NCBI GenBank assembly: GCA_014529385.2
Contig: CM043971.1
Coordinates: forward strand, 28,539,709 to 28,603,708
Direction: 5' to 3'
Source: Adiantum capillus-veneris
Taxonomy: Eukaryota; Streptophyta; Polypodiopsida; Polypodiales; Pteridaceae
Length of the DNA stretch: 64,000 nt
The notes beneath the pieces were generated by a model that was not told the origin of the DNA, searched no databases, and saw nothing but the letters and a program-made list of their open reading frames with translations. Numbering within the stretch: position 1 is the stretch's first letter; every line of letters begins with the position of its first letter. This document shows, piece by piece, positions 43,031 to 54,452 of the stretch. The position numbers and the translations under genes are program-made.

Positions 43031-45890
43031 AAGGTTTGGCCTTATGGTCCTAGATTTAGCCAAGTGGTCAACACATATAGGACCAAGTGCACACTGTGCC
43101 ACAAAACTTGGCCACCACTTCACTTGCCAAAGTTTAAGCCACATGGTCAATCCTAAGTTTCCAATGTTCTTATTATGTCACCTTTTGCCTCGTGGAAAAC
43201 CTAGGCTTGTTTTCACATACTCAGGCACTTCAAGCCATAATAAATTTTCATTACTCTTCGGCAACCCTTTTGTTCAAGTCTTTGAAAAAACGTTGCTTAA
43301 GGCCACCCTAAACCATTTTCATTTAGGGGTGTCTAAAACTAGCTTTTTGGCAATTCGAGAAGAAAATGGTCAAAGTTTTATACTTAGTTTTAACCACTTG
43401 ACCAATTCAAATATTGGAAAGCAAGGTCTTGTAATACTTTTTCTTTGGACATCACACATTAAAACTAGGTCCCTCACTTGTCCAAGCTATGCTCTAATAC
43501 AATAAAGGGCTTTTGGTTTCAAGATGCACCACTTTCCCAACCTTGATTCCATTAAAGAAGCTAGCTCTACTTAGACATTTAATAGCAAGGTCCTGTAGCA
43601 GTTCACATTGAACATTTTCCATGGAAGCTAGGTCCACTACTTATCTAAGCTATGCTCTAATACAGTAAGGGGGTTTTGGTTTCAAGATCCACCACTTGTC
43701 CAAACTTGATTTGGGAAGCAAGGTCCTATAATAGTTTGCTTTGGACATTCACCATTACAACTAAGTCCACGACTTCTCCAAGCTATGTTCTAATACACTA
43801 AGGACATTTTGGTTTGAAGGAGAACCACTTGTACAACTTTGTTTTTGGAAGTAAGGTCTTTACATAGTTCACCTTGGACCTTGGACATTGGATACTACAA
43901 CTAAGCCCACCACTTGTCCAAGCTATCCTCTATATATAGCCAAAGGGTTTGGGTTTCAAGATTCACCACTTTTCCAACCTTTCTTCCATTAAAGAAAGGA
44001 GGGGCATTATAACTAGGTCCACCAATTGTCCAAGATATGCTCTGATATAGAAAGGGGATTTTGGTTTCAATAATCCACCACGTGTTCAACCTTACAAGAC
44101 TCAAGGGATACTTGGACATTGGAAAGCATAGTCCTATAGTAGTTGATAGGTGGCAGTGGGTATAACAACTAGGTCCAACCTATGCTCTGATATAGCAAAG
44201 AGGCTTTGGTTTCAAGGTCCACCACTTGTCCAACCTTGCTTCCATTAAAGAAATGAGGGGCTACGTAAACATTGGCAAGCAAGGTAGAAAGGTCCTAAGG
44301 TATTTCACCTTGGATATTGGGCATTATAACTAGGTCCACCACTTGTCCAAGCTATGCTCTGATATAGAAAGGGGATTTTCGTTTCAAGGTCCACCACGTG
44401 TTCAACCTTGCAAGACTCAACGGATACTTGGACATTGGAAAGCATAGTCCTATAGTAGTTGATAGGTGGCAGTGGGTATTACAACTAGGTCCAACCTATG
44501 CTCTCATATAGCAAAGCGGCTTTAGTTTCAAGGTCCACCACTTGTCCAACCTTGCTTCCATTAAAGAAATGAGGGGCTACGTAAACATTGGCAAGCAAGG
44601 TAGCAATGTCCTAAGGTGTTTCACCTTGGATATTGGGCATTATAACTAGGTCCACCACTTGTCCAAGCTATGGTCTGATATAGAAAGGGAATTTTCGTTT
44701 CAAGGTCCACCACGTGCTCAACCTTGAAAGACTCAAGGGATACTTGGACATTGGAAAGCATAGTCCTATAGTAGTTGATAGGTGGCAGTGGGTATAACAA
44801 CTAGGTCCAACCTATGCTCTCATATAGCAAAGAGGCTTTGGTTTCAAGGTCCACCACTTGTCCAACCTTGCTTCCATTAAAGAAATGAGGGGCTACGTAA
44901 ACATTGGCAAGCAAGGTAGAAAGGTCCTAAGGTATTTCACCTTGGATATTGGGCATTATAACTAGGTCCAACACTTGTCCAAGCTATGCTCTGATATAGA
45001 AAGGGGATTTTCGTTTCAAGGTCCACCACGTGTTAAACCTTGCAAGACTCAACGGATACTTGGACATTGGAAAGCATAGTCCTATAGTAGTTGATAAGTG
45101 GCACTGGGTATTACAACTAGGTCCAACCTATGCTCTCATATAGCAAAGCGGCTTTAGTTTCAAGGTCCACCACTTGTCCAACTTTGCTTCCATTAAAGAA
45201 ATGAGGGGCTACGTAAACATTGGCAAGCAAGGTAGCAAGGTCCTAAGGTGTTTCACCTTGGATATTGGGCATTATAACTAGGTCCACCACTTGTCCAAGC
45301 TATGGTCTGATATAGAAAGGGGATTTTCGTTTCAAGGTCCACCACGTGTTCAACCTTGAAAGACTCAAGGGATACTTGGACATTGGAAAGCATAGTCCTA
45401 TAGTAGTTGATAGGTGGCAGTGGGTATTACAACTAGGTCCAACCTATGCTCTCATATAGCAAAGAGGCTTTGGTTTCAAGGTCCACCACTTGTCCAACCT
45501 TACTTCCATTAAATAAATGAGGGGCTACGTAAACATTGGAAAGCAAGGTAGCAAGGTCCTAAGGTATTTCACCTTGGATATTGGGCATTATAACTAGGTC
45601 CACCACTTGTCCAAGCTATGCTCTGATATAGAAAGGGGATTTTTGTTTCAAGGTCCACCACGTGTTCAACCTTGAAAGCCTCAAGGGATACTTGGACATT
45701 GGAAAGCATAGTCCTATAGTAGTTGATAGGTGGCAATGGGTATTACAACTAGGTCCACCACTTGTCCATCCTATGCTCTAATATAGCAAGGATGCTTTGG
45801 TTTCAAGATCCACCATAATTTCCAACCTTGCTTCCATTAATATAGCAAGGAGGATTTGGTCTCAAGGTTCACCACTTGTCCAACCTATGC
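43031..45890 (-). repeat. Tandem array, minus-oriented core, with a 316-bp higher-order unit
   Basis: Cores read AAGGTCCACCACTTGTCCAA, the reverse complement of the core in 36.2-42.5 kb, but linkers are different ('GCTATGCTCTGATATAGAAA', 'CTATAGTAGTTGATAGGTGG', 'TTAAAGAAATGAGGGGCTAC'). The last phrase recurs at 44245, 44561, 44877, 45193 and 45509, exactly 316 bp apart. Sequence before about 43.9 kb is diverged. The array ends about 90 bp before the DUF8039/DUF7869 coding region. Confidence 0.9.
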
Positions 45891-45981
45891 AAACCTTTTC
45901 CATGTTGTAGCATGATTTTTTGTTTGAAGAGTATTTTTCTATAACTATGGATTTAACAATGTAATCTTTTTCACTTACAAG

Positions 45982-48900
45982 ATGGACTTTGAATCTGGGG
46001 AGAAAGTACATATGATACTTGACAATGAAATTGTTGGTATCGGCTGTGTGTGTAGAATAGATCCAGATTCCACTTGTGGTGGTACAAAGATAGGGCAAGG
46101 AAATGTCTCCATACTAGTGGAGGAATGCTTGAAGGATGTGGTCCTACCTTTTCCTACAATGGATACTTCATCTCTCCAAGGCTCATTATGGAGTGTTGTT
46201 CGATGGTCAAAGCTTCTTTTGCAATCTTTTGTATTAAATGGGAACTTAATTCATCCACAGGAAAGCTACAATGGTGATGAAGAACATGATCATTTTGATC
46301 CTCTAGTTACAGATGCAATACCTATGACAAGCCCAGAATTTGAAGCAATGATTCGAGAGTCTTGGAGAAATCAGAGGGTCCTTTTAAAAGATGACACAAT
46401 GATGCAAACCATGAATGAAGGACCATCTTATATGTATTTCCACATGATTATGTCAACTTTCAGGAACTTGGTCCTGATTGTGTGGGTGTGGGTATTGAAA
46501 GAGAAAATGCAAGCATTGATGATGTGGTTGAAGTGGGTAGCATCACTTTGCTAAAGTGGCCCATCAAGCAGACAACAATGTTGAATGGGAGCCCATTACA
46601 ACGATTTGTTCCTGTTGATGGCATGCATGCTACATATGAGGATGTATCCAACGATGACAATGTTGGAAAAAAACTTGATGGGAGTAATGTTGTCCAGTTG
46701 TCAAGGAAGAGACGATACACTTTCATGAACAGGACTCAAAAATCAAAAGCAGCACCAGCTTCGACTTTTTACCTTTCAAACAAATCAATTCAAAGGGTAT
46801 CATGCATTGATTGTTGTGCACAAAAATGTTGCCAGTTTGCAGATCGTGATATGGTGACAAGGTTACGACAACAGTTTTGGGGAGAGTCTCAAAAATCACG
46901 CACTAATTATGTTTATGATGTTCTTTCTATATGTTATCAGAAAGATGAGAAGTCACGATACCAATTCAGGATAAATGGCTCTATTGTTTGTTGTAGAGCA
47001 TGGTATGAGCTACATGGAATACCAAAGACATCATTTTATCGATACAAGGAGAACTTTGAAAATGGTGTGCGCCAATATGTACATGGGAACACATGTACAT
47101 TGAGAAGGGGACTTCAACATACTAGTTTAGCAAGAGCACTACTAAATGAGTTTGTGGAAAACAACTCTGAGAAGATGCCACATAGAAGTAGAACACTGCT
47201 AGATGGCTCAAGAGAGACTCAATTGGTGATTCCATCAACATACAAACAAGTGGATATTTTATGTGAAATCAACACGACACTTGACCAAATGGGCTATGAG
47301 AAGAAGCTATCCCAATCTTCTTTTGGTAGAATTTGGAACAAAGAGTACCCACATGTCACTTTAACAAAGACGAGTGAGTTCTCTAAGTGCAATATTTGTA
47401 GCTCAATCAAGGCAAGGTTAGAAGCTAAACCTTCTCTTGAAGAGAGAGCTCTTCTCTTGAGGGAGAGAGAAGTTCACATGGCACAACAAAAGAGTTGCAG
47501 AAGTCTATATTATGCATGGCGCACGTATTCAGAAACTCAACCACAAAAATATGTATGCATAATCCATGATAAGATGGATCAAAAGAAGACTGCCATTCCT
47601 AGATTATGCATTGTTCCCAAGGGTGTGGATTCAGGATATAATCTGCAGGTGGCATTGATTGGCATGATCACTCATGGACATGGAGAAGGTCATTACGGAC
47701 ACTTTGTCTTGAATGGTTTGTGGCCAGCTGATCCAAATCTTACAATTGGCTCAATTGCTAATTGTTTACATAACCTAGAGAGGATAGATAAGCATCCTCT
47801 TGGTGATCTAGTAACAAATGGACTTCCAAGGAGCAATATTTCACTACTACATGCTTTGAACTCAAGGGATGCTTTGGACTACCATAACTTGAGTGATGGA
47901 AAAGAGCCCATTGTGCAGTCGTCGGAAATTGCAGAAGAGGAATTGGGGTCAACATTTCGCAGATTGCCAGAGAACTTGTTGCTACAATTGGATAATTGTG
48001 CAGGGGAAAACAAAAATCGATACTTATTTGCCTATTTGTCAATGCTTGTTGCAAGGGGTGTTTTCAAAACCATCCAGCTGGGATTTCTAATGGTTGGGCA
48101 TACACATGAGGACATAGAATCCATGTTTAGTAGGTTTTCAGAGAAGCTGAGAGTTACACAAACCTATACTTTGCCACATTTGATGGATACATTACGAAAC
48201 AGCTCATCTTCATCTCCAGCTCCATTTTTTCTCACAAAGATCCCCGATTTCAAGCAATATTGTGATGGCTATCTTTGTGATGGACAAGACATACTTGTTG
48301 GACATTCCAAACCGCTTCAGTTCAGGTTCTTTATGCAGGATGAGACACCAATGATGCAATATAAGGCACATGTAGGTGTATCAAGTCGGAGTGGAAGTAT
48401 TCGCCTTTGGAAAACAGACACAGAAGGCAAGCCAATGTTACCACATGGAGATCCACCTCTAGTACAAATGGCGGAGTATGTCAAGGCCCACGAAGAAGTC
48501 ATTTTGGGGCTAAAGAACTATATAAAATTTTGGAAAAATTTAGGGAATGGTTCAAGTATTCCGCGATATTATCGACCCGTGATAGATTATTGGAGTAAGG
48601 TAATTGAAGAGATTGGAAAAGCAATCATATCAGAGGGAGTCTTGTATGAAATGTTTTGGCCAAAAACTCAAGAATATTCTCACCTACAAAGCACTACAAT
48701 GAATTTGCAACAAGGAGAAGAAAGATTCCTAGGCCTTGAAGAGTTGAACGATAATTTTTGTGGGCCTCAACGAGATAGGCCAAGGGAAGAGTTTGACCCT
48801 ATGTCTGATGTGCACCAAGGTGACTTTCTTATGCTTGTTCCGAGTGACACAGAAATCTATCCAGTGTGGCTTGCAATGGCTTTATCTGACATTGATAATG

Positions 48901-49208
48901 AGCCTACATCACCAAACTACAGAAAACTCTTGATTCAATATTGGGCACCTTGCACGAGAAAAAGTGTTATGACAGATACTCAAGCTTACAGCAATTGTTG
49001 GAAGGGTTATTGGGCTGTCAACTATAAGGACCCAAAAGTGTGGGAAACTATAGATGCAATTGTTTGGTCCTGGAGACCCAACAAAGAAGGACCATTTTCT
49101 AGAATAAAGATTCCAGAAAGGCATGCTCTAAAAGCCAAAGAAGGCCTCACTCGTGCACATCAACCACACTTCGATCAAAGTTCAGATATGGTATCAAATG
49201 TGGAGTAG
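45982..49208 (+). CDS. DUF8039/DUF7869-type protein (one frameshift or short intron)
   Basis: The first frame (45982 to about 46440) has a DUF8039-like module ('IDPDSTCGGTKIGQGNVSIL', then 'VVRWSKLLLQ'). About 46440 the coding frame shifts by one, and the rest is open to 49208 (908 codons counted from an internal Met at 46482). The second part has a Cys cluster (CIDCCAQKCC, about residue 107), 'CIIHDKMDQKKTAIPR' (about 363), 'LLQLDNCAGENKNRYLFAYL' (about 502) and 'MVGHTHEDIESMFSRFSEKL' (about 538), the DUF7869 signature. D, DN and HxHED recall the acidic residues of RNase H-fold nucleases (inference). The molecular function of DUF7869 is not established. The start is uncertain: TTCACTTACAAG before the ATG may be a splice acceptor. 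Confidence 0.75.
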
Positions 49209-49501
49209 AATTATGTGGAGCTTCTATTGTGACTATACTAGTCAGTTTGTAAACAAAATCTTTTTTGTATCTTCCTTTGTTTTATGTAATTTATAGTTAT
49301 TATTCAAATCCATGTGTTGTACATCCTCTTGACTTTTGGTGTTTATCAACACCACAATCCTATGAGATTTTCACTTTATTTACTAACCACACACCTCAAT
49401 TTTTCCCACTTTAAGTGGAAAATTCCCAAATTACATGAATTTAGTCGATTTGGAGATTCCCATAATGTGAGATTTTTACCAAAATACCTAATATGGTCTT
49501 A
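49209..49501. other. 3' flank of the DUF7869 gene
   Basis: This 293-bp AT-rich interval lies between the stop codon and the start of element E's left LTR. No canonical AATAAA, repeat or gene is visible. Confidence 0.5.
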
Positions 49502-50568
49502 TGAATCCCTCGATCCCAGGTTGTTCCCCGCTCCGTAGATCGGAATCCCTTTTTCCCCGCTCTGGACTTAATTGCTAAGACAACATAAAATTGGATTCAA
49601 CTTTCCGGCCAACAATTAACCTTCCGGAATCCGCCCACCCACCGAACCGTTTGATAAATGCACCTTCCCAAGGTAGTACTATGATACTAGAAAACAATAT
49701 TCCAAACATGGAAAACCAAGAATACATTTCAAGCATTTGAAAGCAGCATACAAACTATTGCATACCCTTGCAAATGTGCATTTATCAAGTCGTTCCCACC
49801 TTTTCCTTTATAAAATATATCCCGATCCTCGTCCCAGGACTCGGGTATCCTATCTCCTCTGCCACGTGAGAAGACGGCCCCTTTACACAGATTCCAATTC
49901 CTATTTTTCTTTATCTTGTGTGGGAAAGGCTTCAAAAATAATCTACTTTAGGTTCCTTTTAAATCAATAATCCCTAGAAGAAGAGCAAAGGTCCGACTGA
50001 TGAGGACAATTGCGGAATAGCCCATTTAGGTTCCTAGCCTTTCCAAGGTTCCTTTTTCCCAAACAATTTGAAGCGTTTCTTAATTAAATCACATCTTCCT
50101 CCCTTATCATGATCCCTCCATGGATCCTTTTTCCTTCCTCCTTTTCCCGTCGGCATCAGGCCTACCTGGACTAGGCCAATTTCCAGACGCATCCGCAGGT
50201 CACATTCACCTGGCCGGGACACACTCCCATTCAATCCCATTTCTAGGGCAATGAATGAACCCTGAGCTCAAACATAGACCAACGGTTATCAGTCCTAGCC
50301 GAAAAGGACCATCCCTCGTTGTATCCCACAGGTAAAACACCTGCGCCAGCCTTTTTCCAAACATGAAGACAAGTTCACACTTAAATCGCTATGTTATGCT
50401 AGGGCTATCCACGTCAATCTTCTCGGTAAAGTTTTTTAATCCTAGTTTAAATTTTAGATTAAGCTCCTTGAGTTATAAACCCTTAATTCCTAATTCCTTT
50501 TAATTTTTATTCCTAAGTCGACGGCTTAGATATTTCAGCATGAGTAAGGCTAAGAGGAGCACCTTACA
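49502..50568 (-). repeat. 3' LTR of element E, truncated
   Basis: It matches 54863-55948 plus 57367-57418 and ends ACCTTACA on the plus strand (minus-strand start TGTAAGG). Compared with the 5' LTR it lacks the part equivalent to 54518-54862. Confidence 0.8.
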
Positions 50569-50696
50569 AATTCCCCAACAAAAAGAAAGAGCTGTCCTCA
50601 GCTCGAAATAAATAAGGAGGCTGGCAAATCTTCATTCGCACGTTACACATTCAACTTCTGGGTAACGCTAATTTATCCTTCCTTGGCTGGCTTGCC

Positions 50697-50703
50697 TATA
50701 TAA
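50697..50703 (+). promoter_or_regulatory. TATA-like box before the plus-strand accessory ORF
   Basis: TATATAA lies about 110 bp upstream of the ATG at 50814 in a locally GC-balanced context (CTTGCCTATATAAGGTGC). It suggests that the antisense ORF could have its own promoter (inference). Confidence 0.4.
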
Positions 50704-50813
50704 GGTGCACTATATTTTCATTTCTTCCAATATTATTCCCTTTGTCTTTCACTTTTCTTTCCATCCCTTGTCAAAATTCCTTAGGTTTTTCTCTTTACTC
50801 ATTATCTTACGTT

Positions 50814-51326
50814 ATGGATCGGTGGCAAGAGCTTGTTTTATATGTAGCCATTCCTCATCTACAACAAACAAGTGAAGCCGTGAGGAGAGATTTTGTGGAG
50901 CGATATGGGCGCCTGCTATTTCCTCACTTGGGAACTTCAGTAGCTCAAACCAAATGGTGGACATTTCAAAGTGTAACAAGGGTGACCCTTTGGGGTTGGG
51001 ATCACTTTCGTAATAATGTCCGTTTGGCTATGGTTATTGAAGCTATGGGTTTGGGTCCTCAGTATTACTGCGTGATGAGGTCAATGCATCGAGGTTTTTT
51101 AGAATGGGTCTTTTTGCTTGCTCAATTCCTTCCTCATCAAAAGATATATCTTTACCCTCATTTTGGTTTACCACTTAGAGGGCCCTTTAACTTCACACCT
51201 CATACTAGAGAGATTAGTGCAATAATTTTAGAGCGAATCTTTCCCATTGATGAGAGGCCTAATATGTGCCCTGCTTGTGATAGTTGCTTTTGTGATCATG
51301 TAATGGATGGGCTTATTGACCTCTAG
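50814..51326 (+). CDS. Accessory ORF of element E, antisense copy, unknown family
   Basis: An intact 170-residue frame runs from ATG 50814 (the frame is open from 50742). It contains 'FVERYGRLLFPHLGTSVAQT', 'VTLWGWDHFRNNVRLAMVIE', 'MGLGPQYYCVMRS', 'LPHQKIYLYPHFG' and a Cys/His-rich end (CPACDSCFCDH). A diverged paralogue lies on the minus strand at 54422-53940, also inside element E, sharing LLFP-GT, LWG..H..NN.RLAM, GLGP..YC and LPH.K...YP. It is opposite in sense to gag-pol and next to the 3' LTR. I do not recognise the family. The Cys cluster could bind metal. Confidence 0.65.
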   Translation: MDRWQELVLYVAIPHLQQTSEAVRRDFVERYGRLLFPHLGTSVAQTKWWTFQSVTRVTLWGWDHFRNNVRLAMVIEAMGLGPQYYCVMRSMHRGFLEWVFLLAQFLPHQKIYLYPHFGLPLRGPFNFTPHTREISAIILERIFPIDERPNMCPACDSCFCDHVMDGLIDL

Positions 51327-51646
51327 AAAATGTATCTTTGTTATATCCCTTAACAAGTTCATCATGTTCTAAGTTCTTGGTGCATGTCTTAAGTCCTTCT
51401 TTCTCTGATTTTTCTTGATGGATATAATGAAATTGTTTCTGAGTTCTTATATCTTGTATTTGATAGAAGTCCTTGAGAGAATTTCAAACTTAGCTAAATC
51501 TATTTATTGATTTTGTAATTCCATACACAGATCCAAGTCACAAGATGTAAAGGAAAACGCTAATCTCGTATTATTTAGCATAAGATCAGTTACAAAAGTT
51601 CAGTAAGAGAGAACTTGGATTTTGTAGTTACATGGGCTAACATGGT

Positions 51647-52418
51647 TTATTTTGAGTACAAAAAAAGAGGAGAATCCTGATAAAAAAGATGAGGAAACTG
51701 AGAAGTAAGGCATTCCCAATCTTCCCAAGAGGCATCTTCAATGGGGTAGCCCTTCCACTGGACTAAAGCCTCCCGAATTGTTCGATGTCGTAGCTTCCGC
51801 TCCTTCATGTCTAAAATTTGTTCTGGCTCCATCTGGAATTCTTCTTGTGTGATAAGAATAGTATCTTCGTCATTTAGGATGTGAAGGGGATCTGCAACAT
51901 ATCTTTTTAGCAAGCTAACATGACAAACATTGTGCACATGCAAGTGAGGGAGTAAAGCGAGTTCGTAAGATTGGTCCCCTATTCTTCTCAAAATCTCAAA
52001 GGGTCCACAATATCTATATGCTAACTTCCTGTATTTTCCCAATTTGAGTGGACTTCTCTTTGGCTTGACCCTAAGGAAAACTCTATCTCCTGCCTTAAAA
52101 ATCCGGGGGGATCTATGTAAATCAGCATAACTCTTTTGCCTGTCACTTTCTCTCTTAAGGTTCTCCCTTATTATTTTGATTTGACGATCCATTTCTTCAA
52201 GTGTATTCTTTGTTGCAGAGACTGGGAGACTTGGGTCGGCCATTCTGAGCAGAATGATACAGTCTTGTCCATAAAGAGCTTTGAATGGTGACATTCCTAG
52301 GCTTCTATGGTAGGAAGAATTATAAGCAAATTCCACTATGGGTAAAAACATGATCCAAAGATGAGGTTGTTGACTGCAGTATGATCTCAACATATCTTCT
52401 ATTACTTGATTAACTCTT
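51647..52418 (-). pseudogene. Integrase C-terminal half and chromodomain of element E
   Basis: The minus-strand frame, continuing from 'YHPETDGQTERVNQVIED' (about 52440-52390, carrying the catalytic Glu), gives 'WIMFLPIVEFAYNSSYHRSL' and 'MSPFKALYGQDC'. It then has the C-terminal SH3-like/GPY segment ('KLGKYRKLAYRYCGPFEILR') and a chromodomain ('QILDMKERKLRHRTIREALV', 'QWKGYPIEDASWEDWECL'). A chromodomain after integrase defines chromoviruses and is thought to steer insertion to marked chromatin. The 248 codons are uninterrupted, but the frame is shifted relative to the integrase core. Confidence 0.9.
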
Positions 52419-52835
52419 TCAGTTTGTCCATCTGTCTCTGGATGATAGGTTGTTTAATTGAGTGTCTAAGGATTGGAACATGGCCTTCCAAAACTTAGAG
52501 GTAAACTTGGCATCACGATCACTGATTATCCTAGCAGGTATTACATGTAATCTAACAATTTCTTTTACAAAAATTTGAGCAATATCTGCTGTAGAGGCAG
52601 TGGTTTTGACTGGGACAAGGTGAGCTACTTTGGTGAGTTTATCCACCACCACAAAAATTGAATAAAAATTTCCAGCAGTCTTGGGTAACCCTGTTACAAA
52701 ATCCATACTGATGCACTCCCACTTCATTGTAGGTATATCCAATGGTTGTAGCTTTCCAGGATTCTTAACTCTTTTAGCCTTCACCTTTTGGCATACCAAA
52801 CACTTTTTAACATACTCTAAGGTATCCTTTTTCAT
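52419..52835 (-). pseudogene. Integrase zinc end and catalytic core of element E
   Basis: The minus-strand frame gives 'CLVCQKVKAKRVKNPGKLQP' (second half of the HHCC finger), 'WECISMDFVTGLPKTAGNFY' (first catalytic Asp) and 'ARIISDRDAKFTSKFWKAMF' (second catalytic Asp). A frameshift at about 52440 moves the catalytic Glu into the next frame. Upstream it joins directly to gag sequence, showing loss of protease, RT and RNase H. Confidence 0.85.
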
Positions 52836-53656
52836 CTTAGACCATTAGAAGTTCTGTTTAAGAGAGGCAAACATTTTGTAATAACTGGTACTTTATTTGC
52901 TTGACAGGGCTGACCGTGGTAAGAAGGAAATTCCCGCTTCTTATTAGTTGTGGTGCTTCCCTTAAAAAGCCTCTTATGTTTTGACTCGGCCCAAATTGAA
53001 GCGTCTGCGAGTGAAACAGGTCGGAGGGACTCTACTTCAGAAGCCAAATCTCCCCCAAGTCCAAGGATGAAGCGACTTAGATTTTATTCCTCTTTCATGA
53101 GAGGAGCATATCGTGAAATCCGGACAAACTCCTCATAGTAATCTTCGACAGACCTATTCCCCATCTTGCATGAAAGAAACTCATTCATCTTACTGGTGGA
53201 GTAGTCTAGGGGAAGATAGCGTTCCTTGAGAAAATGCTTTAACTCATCCCAACTTTGAGTCACTTCTTCTACCTGGCGAGTTTGATAGTTGAGCTTCCAC
53301 CATGTTTTTGCAGGTCCTTCTAGCTTGGCTCTTCCCATTATTCCTTGAGCTACTGAATTGTAACCAGCAAGAGCAAAGTAGTTATCCATCTGAATTATCC
53401 ACTCTTCTAGTTGGGTAGGCACATCATCACCCATGCCTAAAAATGGATGCGGCTGCACAGATTTGAGAAGGGCCTTGAGATCTTTGTCATGCCCAAAATC
53501 CTCTACAAGGACTGCAACAAGCGACATTTGGTTGGAACGTGGCACAGGTATAGCTTGGGGTGTTGGTGGAACTTGTGAATCAAGGGGTGCATGATCTGAA
53601 GCACTAACTGATGGTAAATCTCGAGTAGCCTGACTCCTTGTGAGTCTACGTGGCAT
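52836..53656 (-). pseudogene. Gag of element E
   Basis: It starts MPRRLTRSQATRD at 53656. The capsid core 'LEEWIIQMDNYFALAGYNSV', 'KLEGPAKTWWKLNYQTRQVE' and 'ELKHFLKERYLPLDYSTSKM' is followed, after a stop at 53084, by 'SLADASIWAESKHKRLF' (53047-52832). It has typical chromovirus Gag order, but the CCHC knuckle is not visible before the deletion junction at about 52836. Confidence 0.8.
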
Positions 53657-53939
53657 TTTGCTGAGACAAAGACAATATTCTTTCTCTTAGCAATCGAGTT
53701 GAAAAACCTTTCAGGTATACAAGACTAGTTAAATTCTTTTTAGAGATAAAAGGTAAACTCTTTGTTATTTTTTTCTCTCTTTCAAAACTTTTTTCTTTCT
53801 ATTATGTCAAAATCTTTTTACATCTCAAGCAAATACTTACTGATATAGGCTTGCACTTCTTTAGTAATTTCTATACATCAAGTTATTCCATCTCTTGCTT
53901 TGTCAATACGGACTTTAAAGCCCTAAGGTTACAATTCAC

Positions 53940-54422
53940 TGAAAATACAAGTCTGTGGACTCGAGAAGAAAGTGACTTGCGAGCACATATAGCCTCACCA
54001 ACTTGTTTCCAAGGGTTATGTGTAAATGGTCCAGTAAGTGATGTTCTTTGTCATGGGTAGATAAACATCTTATCATGAGGGAGATTGGTTATTAATAGAA
54101 GAATCTTGCTTTCATATTCTATGGCATGAGAACTAATAATACAATAGCGATTGGGACCTAGTCCCAATTTCTCCCTCATCATGGCCAGGCGAAGATTATT
54201 TAGAAGGTGTTCATGGCCCCAAAGAGCTACTTCAGTTATGTTGCATTGGGTCTTCCACATTTGTTGAGCTCCAGTTGTCCCTTTAACAGGAAAAAGAAGG
54301 TGAAAAAAGTGTTCTAACATGGCCTCCTTTTGTTCCATAGTTGCTTCTTCCATTTGCTTTTGGACAATTTTGAGTACTTCCTCTTCTTGAGAGGTCCACA
54401 TCATCTGAAAATTTTCATGCAA
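53940..54422 (-). pseudogene. Accessory ORF of element E, sense copy upstream of gag
   Basis: The frame from ATG 54422 to 54051 encodes 'FFHLLFPVKGTTGAQQMWKT', 'VALWGHEHLLNNLRLAMMRE', 'LGLGPNRYCIISS' and 'NLPHDKMFIYP'. After a stop, a shifted frame continues with 'GPFTHNPWKQVGEAICARKS', matching 'GPFNFTPHTREISAIILERI' of the plus-strand paralogue at 50814-51326. It is therefore a frameshifted paralogue, located between the 5' LTR and gag. A TATA-like box lies about 30 bp upstream. The family is unknown. Confidence 0.6.
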
Positions 54423-54452
54423 TTTGAGAAGCTATTTTTCATTATCTCACTC

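Noticed and set aside
43044-43505. A 153-codon plus-strand ORF
   Set aside because: It lies in diverged array sequence, contains array cores in translation, and shows no domain or codon pattern.
36206-45890. CRISPR-like appearance of regularly recurring 20-bp cores with differing spacers
   Set aside because: The cores and linkers both drift and linkers are themselves repeated in higher-order blocks. The context is plant nuclear DNA with no cas genes.
46482-46482. Met at 46482 as the true start of the DUF7869 protein
   Set aside because: Coding similarity in the same frame begins upstream (about 46440), and a DUF8039-like part precedes it in another frame, so this Met is internal.
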